Assembly (NCBI RefSeq): GCF_907165205.1
Contig: NC_058191.1
Coordinates: 13,456,501-13,520,500, forward strand
DNA from: Coccinella septempunctata
Taxonomy: Eukaryota; Arthropoda; Insecta; Coleoptera; Coccinellidae
Direction: 5' to 3'
DNA: 64,000 nt
Each line of letters starts with the position of its first letter. The first letter of the stretch is position 1. Shown here in pieces: positions 1-9,918 of the stretch. A model generated the notes under the pieces. It saw only the letters and a list, made by a program, of their open reading frames with translations. It was not told the origin of the DNA and ran no database searches. The translations under genes and the position numbers were made by a program.

Positions 1-2590
1 GATTACTCCACCGTTGAAGAGACTTGATGGAATCCAGCACACAATCATCCTTAAGTCGAAGAAGTTTAGAGATGAACTTGGCTCCCAGCCATATACGCCG
101 GTATTTGAGAGGGAGTTCCCCTGCCAGGGCGAGTAAGATATTAATAGGTGTAGATCTCATCATTCCAAGACATGAACGCAAAGCAGTGTACTGGGTTTTG
201 TCTAAGAGATACAGGGTCTTCCTCGGGACTGCCCCGAATAAAATGCTGCCATAATCTAGATGCGGACGTACTGTAGACCTATAAAGGACCAAAAGAGTGG
301 ATGGGTGTGAACCCCACCAAGTTCTTGAGAGGGATCTAATCAAGTTGATACCATGGAAGGCTTTATTACAGGCATCAGAAATATGTTGGGACCACTTTAG
401 CCTACGGTTAAGAGTTACTCCGAGATATTTAACGGATTCCTTCCAAGGGATGTTACGGCCAAACAGGGAGAAGGAGGGTGAGTTGGGAAATAATCTTGAT
501 TTGTGAAAGCAGACCGCATGAGACTTTTCGACGGATATTTCCAATTGTTTCGACTTTGCCCAAGCCTCCAGCCTACTCAAAGCCAAAGACATGGTATCAA
601 ATACCGACTGAAAGTCGGGACCAGACGCAAACAATGTGGTGTCATCCGCAAATTTAAGGACTCTAACACCCGGGGTAGATATGGACCTTCCAAGGTCCTT
701 CACATAGAAGTTGAACAAGGGGAGACTCATAGGTGAGCCCTGAGCTAAACCCAAATTTGCCTCCTCAGGCCCAAGAAGCTCGCGGGTTAGGGGGTCGATT
801 AAAAATATGCTCCGAGAGAGGACAAGGGACCTCAACAGAGAGATTATTTCTTCTGGGAAGTTCTCACTACGAAGGGAGGCTTCCAAGATGTGGAAGTTGA
901 CGGAATCGTAGGCTTGTTTGATGTCCAGAAGAACTGCCAGCGTCACCTCACCCTTCGCAAAGGAGCAATAGATGTTAGCAGTTAGAAAGGAAAGGGCCTC
1001 AAGGACAGATTTCCCCTTTCTAAATCCAAATTGAATTTCGTCTTCCACCATACTAGACTCATAAATGCGGTCTAGTCTAGTAACTAAAAGGGATTCCAAC
1101 AGTTTGAGCAGACAGGAGGTGAGGGCTATGGGTCGGTAGCTTAAAGGATCATCAGGTGATTTACCTGGTTTACAAATAGGGATGAATATACTGTCCTTCA
1201 GAGAGGGGGAGATGTCTGGGATTCGAAGATTAGAATTAAAAATTCGAAGTAAGGTCGAGAGTGCGTGCACGGGGAGGTTCTGAAGCAGACTATAGGGGAT
1301 ACCATCACTTCCTGGAGTAGTGTCCTTTTTGGAATAGAGGGTAATGAGGAGTTCGTCGAGTGTAATGTCAGGAAAGGGGATGGGGCTGAGTGAGGGAATG
1401 GAGGGGGAAGGGAGGGAAATGCAGGGGGAAGTTAGTCTAGATAGAATTGACTGCCCTATAGGAGTTGAAGGTTTAGGGGAGAGAGAAACAGAAGATCCAT
1501 TTCGGAATTTTCTTACTTTGATGATGATTTGTTTTCCTTTCCTGTAATCAAGGTTTTCGCAGAATGACCTAAAGGAAGCGGATTTTTTTTGCCTAATGGT
1601 TTTCCTAACGAAAGCCTGAGTATTTTTAGCCTTCAAAAAGTTTTCCAGGGAAGGCGAAGAGAGATATTCCCTAAATGAAAGGGCTCTTGATTTGATTAGG
1701 TCGGAAAGGGAGTCATCCCACCAGACCTGGCGATGGAATTTGGAGCGAGTATTAAGGGGGGGTTTCCTATAAGGGATAGAACGCTCGGCTGCAGTGATAA
1801 CTATTTTCTGGAATGATTCCAGATTATGTGGGTTTAATGATGATGACAGAGTGAGAACCTCCTCGTGAAAGAGCTCCCAGTTAGCCTTCTTCAAATTAAA
1901 TTTTGGGGGAAAGTAAGGATTAGGAGGAGAGGACAAGGATGGAGAGAGGTCTATATTTTCGATCAGGATGGGAAAGTGGTCACTATTCCCCAAATCACCA
2001 TCAACCGACCACAACAACCCTAGACTTATATCTTTAGAGCAAAGGGTGACATCCGGGGCACTTGGGCCATGACCTGGAGGGGACACTCTAGTAGGGGCAC
2101 CAGTGTTCAATAGACAAATGTCCTGTTCTAATAGAACCTCCTCCAAAATTCTACCATTGTAGATGGTGTAAGAGGAGCCCCAAAGGGGATTCTGGGAGTT
2201 AATATCCCCAGCAATAAGAAAGGGAGGAGATAATTGAGGCAGAAGAGAGTTCCAGAGTGATTTGGGAAATTTTATGTTAGGGGGGCAGTAAATATTTATC
2301 ACAGTGAGATCCGCAAATTGGATTGCTTGAATTTGAAGGTGAGCTGGGATACGGGGGAGTGAAAGGTGGACCGGGGAGGAATTTAGGTTGTTTTCAATAA
2401 GGATGGCAATGCCACCCCCCAAAGTGATTCTATAGTCTCGGAGAATATTGTATCCCTGAATCCTAAAGCTGGAGGAAGGTTTCAGCCAAGTCTCAGAGAG
2501 AAGGATAAGAGACGGTTGAAGATAAAAGATGTGATTTTTCAAAGTATCAAAATTTGAGTTGGTAGACCTAATATTCCATTGGAGTATCAT
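1..2590 (-). CDS. LINE-A ORF2: endonuclease-reverse transcriptase, open at window edge
   Basis: I translated the minus strand from the ATG at 2588-2590 to base 1: 863 codons with no stop, so the frame runs off the window. The N-terminus is an AP-endonuclease-like domain: SETWLK near residue 31, GDINSQNPLWGS near 130, SDHFPI near 203. The RT domain follows: PGSDGIP near 424, SYRPIALTS near 484, LLDIKQAYDS near 550, AQGSPMS near 618 and the catalytic FADD at 647-650, then YRSTVRPHLDYG typical of LINE RT C-termini. By family knowledge it nicks target DNA and primes reverse transcription there. It sits 74 nt downstream of ORF1 across a pyrimidine-rich spacer. The motifs resemble the I/R1/Jockey group; whether an RNase H domain follows cannot be seen. 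All catalytic motifs are present, so this copy may be young. Confidence 0.9.
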   Translation of the reverse strand, partial: MILQWNIRSTNSNFDTLKNHIFYLQPSLILLSETWLKPSSSFRIQGYNILRDYRITLGGGIAILIENNLNSSPVHLSLPRIPAHLQIQAIQFADLTVINIYCPPNIKFPKSLWNSLLPQLSPPFLIAGDINSQNPLWGSSYTIYNGRILEEVLLEQDICLLNTGAPTRVSPPGHGPSAPDVTLCSKDISLGLLWSVDGDLGNSDHFPILIENIDLSPSLSSPPNPYFPPKFNLKKANWELFHEEVLTLSSSLNPHNLESFQKIVITAAERSIPYRKPPLNTRSKFHRQVWWDDSLSDLIKSRALSFREYLSSPSLENFLKAKNTQAFVRKTIRQKKSASFRSFCENLDYRKGKQIIIKVRKFRNGSSVSLSPKPSTPIGQSILSRLTSPCISLPSPSIPSLSPIPFPDITLDELLITLYSKKDTTPGSDGIPYSLLQNLPVHALSTLLRIFNSNLRIPDISPSLKDSIFIPICKPGKSPDDPLSYRPIALTSCLLKLLESLLVTRLDRIYESSMVEDEIQFGFRKGKSVLEALSFLTANIYCSFAKGEVTLAVLLDIKQAYDSVNFHILEASLRSENFPEEIISLLRSLVLSRSIFLIDPLTRELLGPEEANLGLAQGSPMSLPLFNFYVKDLGRSISTPGVRVLKFADDTTLFASGPDFQSVFDTMSLALSRLEAWAKSKQLEISVEKSHAVCFHKSRLFPNSPSFSLFGRNIPWKESVKYLGVTLNRRLKWSQHISDACNKAFHGINLIRSLSRTWWGSHPSTLLVLYRSTVRPHLDYGSILFGAVPRKTLYLLDKTQYTALRSCLGMMRSTPINILLALAGELPLKYRRIWLGAKFISKLLRLKDDCVLDSIKSLQRWSN

Positions 2591-2664
2591 TAACAGGGAA
2601 GTGAGAAAAGAAGAAAAAGAAAATGAAAAGAAGAAAAGAAAGGGCGGAGGGTGAGAACGCTAGT

Positions 2665-4164
2665 CTACCGATCTGGGGAGCAGGAAGGTTTGTGGGAGGT
2701 AAAAAGAGGGTTTAGTTTGCTTATAAGTTCTGAGCGAAGAGAAGGAGGAATGTCTTGAACGTCCAGATTTTTCGGAAGACTCTGAAGAAACAATGTTGTG
2801 ATGGAATGGAAATCTTTGTTCTGAAGAGAAGATGTTTCCTTTTGAAGGGGTGATAAGGAGGGGGAGGGCGAGGAATCATAGAGAGAGATGGGCGAGATCG
2901 CTCTATTGGGGTGAACTTGAATAAGCTGATCCTGATGGGCAGCTTTGTCGTAGCCATCTCTACCAGCAGAGGGGAGTTTTCTTTTTTTTGCAATTTCAAG
3001 ATAAGAATAAGATGGTTTAGAGGAATTAATAATTGTTCTTCTGTTATGAACAGAAACTATATTTGGATTTTTCGATGAAGAGTTATTGGAGGAAATTGCA
3101 GGAAAGCTTTGGGGAGAGTTTGTCAGGGGAACCGAATCAGATTTTGAGGGCTGATCAGAGGAGGCATAGCTTTTGGGGACCAATTTAAGAGCTTCAAAAT
3201 AGGATATATTTTCCAACGCTATCACTGTATTACTTTTCTTTTGACGTGCAAACTCAGGGCATACTCTGTCCGTAGAGGCATGTTTGTGTGCGCAAAATAT
3301 ACACTTGAGGAGGTCTTTTTCCCTGTTCTGGCAGTCTTCCTCTTCGTGAGAGAGACCGCAGTTCCGGCAACGTTTTTGACCTTTGCAATTTGCCAAAGTA
3401 TGACCATAGCGGAGACATTTGTAGCATTGAACTACTGGAGGGATGTACAGGGAAATTCTTCTAATACATCCCCAAAGGGAGATATATTCTGGTAGATTTT
3501 TACCTTCAAAAGTTAATACCCAGCTGTTGGAGGGAACATATTTAACTATCCCGTTGGAAACTAACCTCCTATTTAATTGTCTGGCTTCGAGTATTTTAAT
3601 TTTCGAATCAGCCTCAAGAAGAAGATCCTCGGAAGTGATATCGGAGCCTACATTAGAAATGACTCCCTTGCTTGTAACCATACGGGAAGGAATGTAAATG
3701 TCTATGTCGTCTTGGGAGGAAAAAGGATTTTTTTGAAGGAAAGAATTAGCGGAGGAAGGGGAAGAAAATTCTATTGATAGTCTATTTTTGCCTTTTTTGG
3801 AGATATTAACTATATTAGTAATACCTTCTTTAATTAATTTTTTCCCCAAGTTCATAGGGTGAATATTACCGATATGATCATTTTCTTTTGATTCAATAAT
3901 GATAATGAATGGGCCAGTTGAAGAAGGTGGGTATTTTAAGTTGAGTTTGGAGTTATTTTTTCTAGAGGATGAGGACTTTGAATGATTTTTTGAATTAGAT
4001 TTGAGTTGATCAATTATTTGAGAAAGGCTATCTGCTTCTCTAATCATTTCATGATCGTCTTTAAATTGAGATCGGATTGTATCAATCTCTTTTGACAAGA
4101 GAATAATGTTTGCAGGGGAAAAAGTGAACTCGTTCCCATCCTTTAGATTATAAAGCGATGACAC
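2665..4164 (-). CDS. LINE-A ORF1: nucleic-acid-binding gag-like protein
   Basis: 499 aa, uninterrupted. The N-terminal 150 residues are Ser/Asn/Lys-rich and low in complexity. A central region is followed by three Cys/His knuckles at about residues 242-295 (CYKCLRYGHTLANC, CRNCGLSHEEEDC, CIFCAHKHASTDRVC), then a Ser/Pro-rich tail. This layout is known for ORF1 proteins of insect non-LTR elements, which coat element RNA in the ribonucleoprotein particle. It lies directly upstream of the ORF2 on the same strand. There is no sequence sign of damage. Confidence 0.9.
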   Translation of the reverse strand: MSSLYNLKDGNEFTFSPANIILLSKEIDTIRSQFKDDHEMIREADSLSQIIDQLKSNSKNHSKSSSSRKNNSKLNLKYPPSSTGPFIIIIESKENDHIGNIHPMNLGKKLIKEGITNIVNISKKGKNRLSIEFSSPSSANSFLQKNPFSSQDDIDIYIPSRMVTSKGVISNVGSDITSEDLLLEADSKIKILEARQLNRRLVSNGIVKYVPSNSWVLTFEGKNLPEYISLWGCIRRISLYIPPVVQCYKCLRYGHTLANCKGQKRCRNCGLSHEEEDCQNREKDLLKCIFCAHKHASTDRVCPEFARQKKSNTVIALENISYFEALKLVPKSYASSDQPSKSDSVPLTNSPQSFPAISSNNSSSKNPNIVSVHNRRTIINSSKPSYSYLEIAKKRKLPSAGRDGYDKAAHQDQLIQVHPNRAISPISLYDSSPSPSLSPLQKETSSLQNKDFHSITTLFLQSLPKNLDVQDIPPSLRSELISKLNPLFTSHKPSCSPDR

Positions 4165-4275
4165 CGTTTATTGAGAAGTAGGAGTGAGATGTGAATAAAC
4201 AAGTTTTTCTACAAGCGTGCGCGTTCAACCTTTTTCCCGCACGCATTTCAAATTGCAAAGAGTCACTTTTCCAAA

Positions 4276-4357
4276 ACGTGCGGGAAAAACGCCTGCTATT
4301 TCTTTCCCGCACGCATTTGCGTGCGGGAATGGATTAGCAGGGGTTTTTCCCGCACGC
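4276..4357. repeat. 82-bp near-perfect palindrome with CCCGCACGCA arms
   Basis: Two arms of 40 nt (4276-4315 and 4318-4357) are reverse complements at about 34-35 of 40 positions and are separated by 2 nt. The innermost 12 nt are perfect (TTCCCGCACGCA / TGCGTGCGGGAA). A further copy of TTCCCGCACGCA lies at 4234-4245. GC-rich arms in AT-rich surroundings make a strong cruciform or hairpin. It is probably a foldback/MITE remnant; no transposase is nearby. Confidence 0.8.
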
Positions 4358-4556
4358 AAATCTTATAGAATAAATTAAATTCTATCATGTCTCTATGCAC
4401 CGAACGTCAACGATGAGTAACCCATGGTAACGACATGCAGAATTACGTCTGTCATTTTATATGAATTAATCAAATGAGATATGATCTGTATCGTGCAATT
4501 GATACATTTATATATTTCAAGCGCTTGTAGAAAAAATATTGTTCCTAACTCTTGCG

Positions 4557-4646
4557 TAAAGTGTCTTGCCCGCACTCAACTGCTTACCCGAACTCTGCTT
4601 CGCATCGTTCGGGCAACGGCAGTTTCGTGCGGGCAAGTATCACTTT
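4557..4646. repeat. Second GC-rich hairpin repeat
   Basis: Imperfect inverted repeat of about 38-nt arms. CTTGCCCGCAC at 4565-4575 pairs with GTGCGGGCAAG at 4627-4637. Inside, AACTGC pairs with GCAGTT, and CCCGAAC (4587-4593) pairs with GTTCGGG (4607-4613). The arms extend outward into AAAGTG/CACTTT. It shares the CCCGCAC motif with the palindrome 200 bp away, so the two are probably related foldback elements. Confidence 0.75.
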
Positions 4647-4904
4647 CCGCACTTGATAGGAAAATAACTATTATCAGAAAAAACTGACGAGGAGCAGGTG
4701 TGCTCCAATGTCCCAATCCATCTCTCTCCCACTCACAGGGGAAAGATTGAAAACGGATTGTAACCAGTAAAAAGATAATTAATTATAATTAATTATATAG
4801 TTAAGTTGTCTTGATTGAAGGGACAACAGATAGACTTACCACTTACACTAAAAACACTTGTTAGAGTAAGTTGAAAATTAACCCAATATTAAAGGAAATA
4901 CGTG

Positions 4905-5500
4905 AATCCAGGAAGAAAGCGCAGAGAGACACTACTCGAATGACGGTTGACCTCCGAATCAAGTTTCAGGTTAACTTCCAAAGGTGTATTTATACCTTTA
5001 CAATCATACATGTTAAATTTTAACAAAAGCTTTTCAATAAAATCTTTTTGACTGAGAGTAATTTTTTTATTATCTCTATCAACATTAACTTTCATAACTA
5101 AACAATTTTGTATGTCACCAAGATCTTTAATTTTAAATCTTTTTGAAAGTTCAGATTTTATTTTGTCAGTCTCACAAAATTCATTTGAGAAACAAAAAAT
5201 ATCATCTACATATAAACATAGTATAGTGATCAAATTATTTTTATAATAAATACTCAAAATCTGATCTTTTGAATCCTAAATCAATTAAAATTCGGTCAAT
5301 TTTCTTGTTCCAGGCTCGTGACGCCTGTTTCAAACCATACACTGCCCTTTTAAATTTAAGGACTTTAGATTCTTGACCTTTAATTTCAAACCCTAATGGT
5401 TGAGCCATGTAAATATCTACAGTTAATTCCCCATTTAAATGGGGATGCTGTCTTAACATCAAAATGAGTTATTTTTAAATTACATTCAGCCTTAGAGTGG
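4905..5500 (-). pseudogene. Ty1/copia reverse transcriptase fragment
   Basis: Minus-strand pieces read as the copia RT: HFDVKTA near 5470, then YMAQPLGFE and AVYGLKQASRAWN (5241-5462), then LYVDDIFCFSN (YVDD catalytic motif) and FKIKDLGD (4889-5257). The frame is broken at the DVKTA/FLNGE join near 5450 and again near 5245-5257. Both ends are truncated, with no LTR or integrase. It differs clearly in sequence from the plus-strand copia element starting a few bases away, so it is another family. Confidence 0.85.
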
Positions 5501-5503
5501 AGT

Positions 5504-8167
5504 GTCCGAGGATGGAATTTAAAGGAAGATCTAATAACAACCTACTGAACTGTGAAATATGTTGTCAGGGTAAGCAAACCAGATTACCGTTCCCAAGTAA
5601 AGGAAGCAGAGCTGGTAATATTCTAGAAATTGTTCATAATAATAATAATAATAATAATAATAAAGTTTATTAATCCTTTTCGACATATGTGGCCCTATGG
5701 AAACGACTTCTCTGGGTGGAGCCAGGTACTTCCTAACGTTTACAGATGACTACAGTAGGATGAGCTTCATATATTTTCTAAGAACGAAGGATGAGCTTTA
5801 TGAAAAATTTGAGACCTTCAAGAATCTTGTAGAGAACCAACAAGAACGAAAGATTAAAATTCTCAGATCTGACAATGGTTCTGAATACTGCAGCAAGGAA
5901 TTCGAAAGATTATTAAGGAAGAATGGAATCGTCCACCAAAAAACAAATACTCCAGAACAGAATGGTATGGCTGAAAGGATAAATCGTACACTTGTGGAAA
6001 AGGCCAAGTGTCTCATGTTTGATGGTGGAGTAGAAAAGTTTTTATGGGCAGAAGCCTGCAATGCAGCCAATTACATCCGAAACCGTTCAATAGCAGCTGG
6101 TATCGATAAAACACCTTTTGAAATTTGGAACAATAAAAAACCTAACATTGAACCTTTCCGATTGTATGGAAGTGCCACCATGGTCCATGTTCCTAAAATA
6201 AATAGAAGCAAATGGGATCGAAAGGCTGCTAAACACATTCTCGTTGGATTTGATGAACTCACAAAAGGTTATAGATGCTACAACCCTGTGACGAAGAAAT
6301 TTATCATTAGTCGAGATGTGTCCATTATCGAAAATGTAAGCAAGTACTCGAATATATCCAATGATACTTTGGAAAGTCAAGAAGAGCTTGCAGTTTCAGT
6401 GGGGGAAGAACAGCTAAGTTCGGAATCGGAGAGCAGTGAGAATTCCATTAAGGAAGAATCACTCAACGAGGAAACTGTTCCAAGTGAAGATAGTGATTAT
6501 GTTCCTGATGGAGAACCAGAAATAGGAACTGTACCCAGGAGATCACAAAGAACTGCCAAGAAGAAAAACTTTGATGATTATGTGACATATCTCAGCACCA
6601 ACAATGTGGATGACTCAGTTCCTCACATGGTTCATACACCTGAAACCGTATCTGAAGCACTCTCTGGACCAGACGGAAAGAGATGGAAGGAAGCCATGCT
6701 GGAGGAGATCAGATCCTTTGAAGAGAACAAGACATGGGAACTCGTTGATTCACCAGAAGGAGGTACCATAGTTCAGTGCAAGTGGGTGCTAAAAACTAAA
6801 TGTGACAGTGAAAATGTTATCAGTTACCGAGCAAGATTAGTGGCGAAGGGTTATACACAAAAAAGGGGAATTGATTATGATGAGACATTTGCCCCTGTAG
6901 TGCGTCATTCAACACTCAGAATATTAGTAGCTCTAGCTGTAAATTTAGATTTAAAAATAATCCATCTAGATGTGAAAACCGCATTTTTAAATGGTAGAAA
7001 GAAAGCATCTACATGAGACAACCAGAGGGTTTTATTGTAAAAGGCTTTGAAGACAAAGTCTATAAATTAAAAAAGGCTGTATATGGCTTAAAACAGTCTA
7101 GCCGAGCCTGGAATGAAAGGATTAATGAAATTCTTTTAAGTGTTGGTTATCGAAAATCTAAGTATGAACCATGCCTTCACATCAGGAAGAAAAATAATTT
7201 ATATATAATACCTTTGTTGCTCTTTATGTTGACGATTTCTTCATTTTTTCTAATGATGAAGAACAAGTTGAACTTCTAGAAGAACATTTGAGTTTGAAAT
7301 TCAAAATTAAGAATTTAGGTGAAGCTAAGCAGCCTAGGAGTCAGAATTTTAAGAGATTATGATTTGAATTGTATAACTTTAGATCAAGAAGGTTACATTG
7401 AAGAACTCTTAACGAAATTCAACATGATTAATTGTAAAACTGTCTCAACTCCTCTAGACAATAGCCTCAATTTGAATGTTAACGAAGATGTATCAACTTG
7501 TGATAAAAATGTACCATATCAGGAACTTATCGGTAGCCTTATGTATCTGGCAGTTTTGACACGTCCTGATATAGCCCATGCAGTAAGTTGTCTCAGCCAA
7601 TTCAATAATAGATACACAAAATTACACTGGCAGTGTGCCAAGAGATTGCTCAGATATTTGAAAGGCACAAAACATTATTGTTTAAAATTTAGCAAGTCTG
7701 ATCTAAAACTAACAGGCTATGCAGATGCTGATTGGGCTGGAGACAGGGCTGACAGAAAATCCTATACAGGTTATGTTTTTAAACTGTCGGAAGGATCAGT
7801 GTCCTGGAGGAGCAATAAACAAAAAACTGTAGCTTTCTCCAGCACAGAAGCTGAATACATGGCTCTTAGCGAAGCCACGAAAGAAGCCATATATTTGAAA
7901 AATCTTTTATTTGATTTGACTGATCAGAATGACTGTATTAAATTATTCAATGACAATCAGAGTGCACAAAAGCTAGTGGCTAATCCTGTGTACCATGATA
8001 GGACTAAGCATATTGATAAAAAATATCATTTTATTCGGGATGCTTTATCAGATGAATTGATTCGCTTAGAATATTTACCAAGCCAAGAAATGGAAGCTGA
8101 TATTCTGACGAAACCGTTGTTGGTTCGTAAGAATGATAAATTTGTGCGATATTTAGGTTTAGGTTAA
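5504..8167 (+). pseudogene. Ty1/copia pol remnant (integrase, RT, RNase H)
   Basis: Begins in the pre-integrase zinc motif (CEICCQGKQTR, near 5555). Integrase follows with FTDDYSR, LRSDNGSEY and PEQNGMAERIN (D,D,E residues visible) within 5697-7016. RT follows: WVLKTK, ARLVAKGYTQ, HLDVKTAFLNG, then AVYGLKQSSRAWN (7013-7279) and ALYVDDFFIFSN readable in a shifted frame near 7215-7250. RNase H is in 7319-8167 (GYADADWAGD, SSTEAEYMAL, DILTKPL). Frameshifts lie near 7010, 7205 and 7320, and a 47-bp insertion near 5639-5685 interrupts the integrase. Gag, protease and the 5' LTR are missing. It cannot encode an active polyprotein. Confidence 0.9.
5639..5685 (-). repeat. (ATT)n-tailed 3' stub of a LINE-K-like insertion
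   Basis: This stretch breaks the copia integrase exactly where IVH should continue into CGPMETT. On the minus strand it reads ...ATTAATAAACTTTATT followed by ATT repeats, closely resembling the 3' end of LINE-K (...AATAAACATTATTATT at 23092-23120). It is most likely a very short 5'-truncated LINE insertion; microsatellite expansion is an alternative. Confidence 0.5.
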
Positions 8168-8184
8168 TTTTTGTTAAGTGAGGG

Positions 8185-8380
8185 TGTTGAAAATAACAAA
8201 AATGTATTGTCCTTTTACTAAAGAAAAACTATGAAGTTCTATGTTCAACTCTGCCCCATCTGTGTTCTCGTATATATATCTATGACACCCTGTTTCACTG
8301 TAGTATCATTCTTGTAGTTCCAGTAGAGTCGAGTGAGTATCAAAGCAATTATTAGTCTAGTGCTACACGTGTTTTTGTCC
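8185..8380 (+). repeat. Copia 3' LTR (start clear, end not resolved)
   Basis: Directly after the copia RNase H frame lies a purine tract (aagtgaggg) and then TGTTGAAAATAACA, the expected polypurine tract and TG start of a 3' LTR. A TATATATAT box at about 8270 with an initiator-like CACTGTAGTATCATT fits a promoter. The right end is uncertain because JB0 5' UTR homology begins by about 8420. Confidence 0.55.
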
Positions 8381-8563
8381 CACCTTTTTCACCGAATTAT
8401 AATAGTTTTGTTGTGTTGTTATTGCATTCAGTCCAGATCTAAAGATCGTTGGTTGTGCAAATTACATCAGGTGAGACTTTATCTATAGAATAATTGGTTA
8501 TTTTTGTTCTTTTCTCTCTTACTGATATCAATCGCCATTGTAAAAAACTAAAAAGGTTTAGCC
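8381..8563 (+). promoter_or_regulatory. JB0 5' UTR
   Basis: From about 8425 this resembles the 5' UTRs of JB1 and JB2 (shared GTCCAGATC..AAGATCG.TGGTT and a GGTGAG block at 8469-8474) and ends at ORF1 ATG 8564. Its upstream limit, and whether it carries the tandem promoter repeats seen in the other two copies, are not clear. Confidence 0.5.
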
Positions 8564-9918
8564 ATGTCGGAGACCTCAGATAATGAGGGTTTCTAGATGG
8601 AAGCTGTCGAGGAAGACTTTAGCGAAGGTGAGTCCGTGGGTCGGACAAATTTACGCGAAGAAAATGAATTCATGAAAGCCGAAATCGCTAAACTATATGA
8701 AACGGTTTCGATTTTGATGAATGACCTCCGTCAAGCCAAAGAGGAAATTGTAAAACTCTCTGCGCTGAAGTCCCCAACTTCGCCGAAGTTGCCAATTCGG
8801 TGGGGAAAAAAGTGATTCGTGTGGAGAACAGGAAAAGCCCTACAACGCCTTCGGTCAAACCTCCTACAAAGCGCGCGCGCAAAAAAAGTTCCTCGTCTGA
8901 CGAGGAAAATATCAGAAAGGCACCGGAAGTGCCTAAGAAGGATAAAATCCCACCCATCACGATGATGGGCACCTCAGATTGGTTAGAGAAATCCTAAGCT
9001 CTGTACACAAAAAAGATAAACTACAACCGCGCAACTGTAGTTAAAGACGGTATAAAAATCATCGCGTCAACCGTAGATGATTTTAGAAAAATCACAAAAT
9101 TCTTCGAGCAGCATGGTAAAGAATTTTTTACCTACCAAATGCAGGAGGAGAAGAAGAAGGTATATTGTGTTGATTAAGGACGACCTGATATTCCAGGGAA
9201 TATCAGACGCTGAGATAGATGACAGATGACAGATGACAGAAAAGGTATCCAGAATGACATCGAACAAGACGAAGAAGCCCATACCTCTCTACCTGGTTAA
9301 AACCCAGAAAAAGGAAATCTCCGAAGTGAAGCGACTCTACAACCTCTGCATTGTGGTTGAACACAAAAAGAGACCTGAAAGTCCAAGCCAGTGCTCTAGG
9401 TGCCAAAGTTACGGACATGCACAAAACAAATGCTCCTTCCCGTGGAGATGTGTGAAGAGCTCAGGAAGCCATAGCAGCAATGACTGCACACTCACCAGAA
9501 AAGGTGAAGAGAGAAATGCCACATGCGTCTTATGTGGAGAAGAGGGCCATCCAGCTCGCTACAAAGGATGTAGCGAGTTCAAGCTGGTGACCAGAAAGAA
9601 GAATTCCCGAAAACCAGCTGAACAGAAAAAGAAGGTAACAGAAACAACAACTACTGATCAAAAAATTCAGGAAGTAGCGAAGACCCAACCTACAGAGCAG
9701 GAAAAGAAGAGGGAGACTCCAAAACCCCTTCAGAAAATAGAAGGACAAGCTTACAATGAAACAGGTTGTGAACAGCGAACAGGAGAAGAAAAAGATATCT
9801 GATGATATCAGCCGATGATTTAGATATCTTTACGGAAAAATATTTCAACAAGATAATGTTGAAAATTGAGAGGGAAATGGAGAAAAAACTCCAAGCATTA
9901 TTTAGTAAACTGAATTAA
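8564..9918 (+). pseudogene. JB0 ORF1 (gag-like), decayed
   Basis: Homologous to JB1 and JB2 ORF1. The start MSETSDNE matches JB2 MSEVSDNE. TAG at 8594-8596, a frameshift near 8800, a stop at 8995-8997 and damage near 9170-9235 (with a short gacagat tandem repeat) break it. The C-terminal half (9233-9802) retains CSRCQSYGHAQNKC and CVLCGEEGHPARYKGC, but the middle knuckle has lost a cysteine (CVKSSGSH; intact copies have CVKCSGNH). It ends in the TAATG (9916-9920) that overlaps the ORF2 start. The oldest of the three JB copies. Confidence 0.85.

Larger units (their letters stand above)
4165..4904. other. Non-coding stretch: LINE-A upstream DNA and two palindromes
   Basis: Holds the region upstream of LINE-A ORF1 and two long inverted repeats listed separately. 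The rest is AT-rich, with an (aattaattat)-like patch near 4778-4798, and shows no coding potential. The exact 5' end of LINE-A could not be placed. Confidence 0.5.

Noticed and set aside
24..736. Plus-strand frames of 60-77 aa in 24-736
   Set aside because: They are antisense shadows of the LINE-A ORF2, which is continuous on the minus strand and has motif support.
4165..4700. Bacterial-type GC-rich hairpin terminators
   Set aside because: The surroundings are clearly eukaryotic and the arms (40 nt) are far longer than terminator stems.
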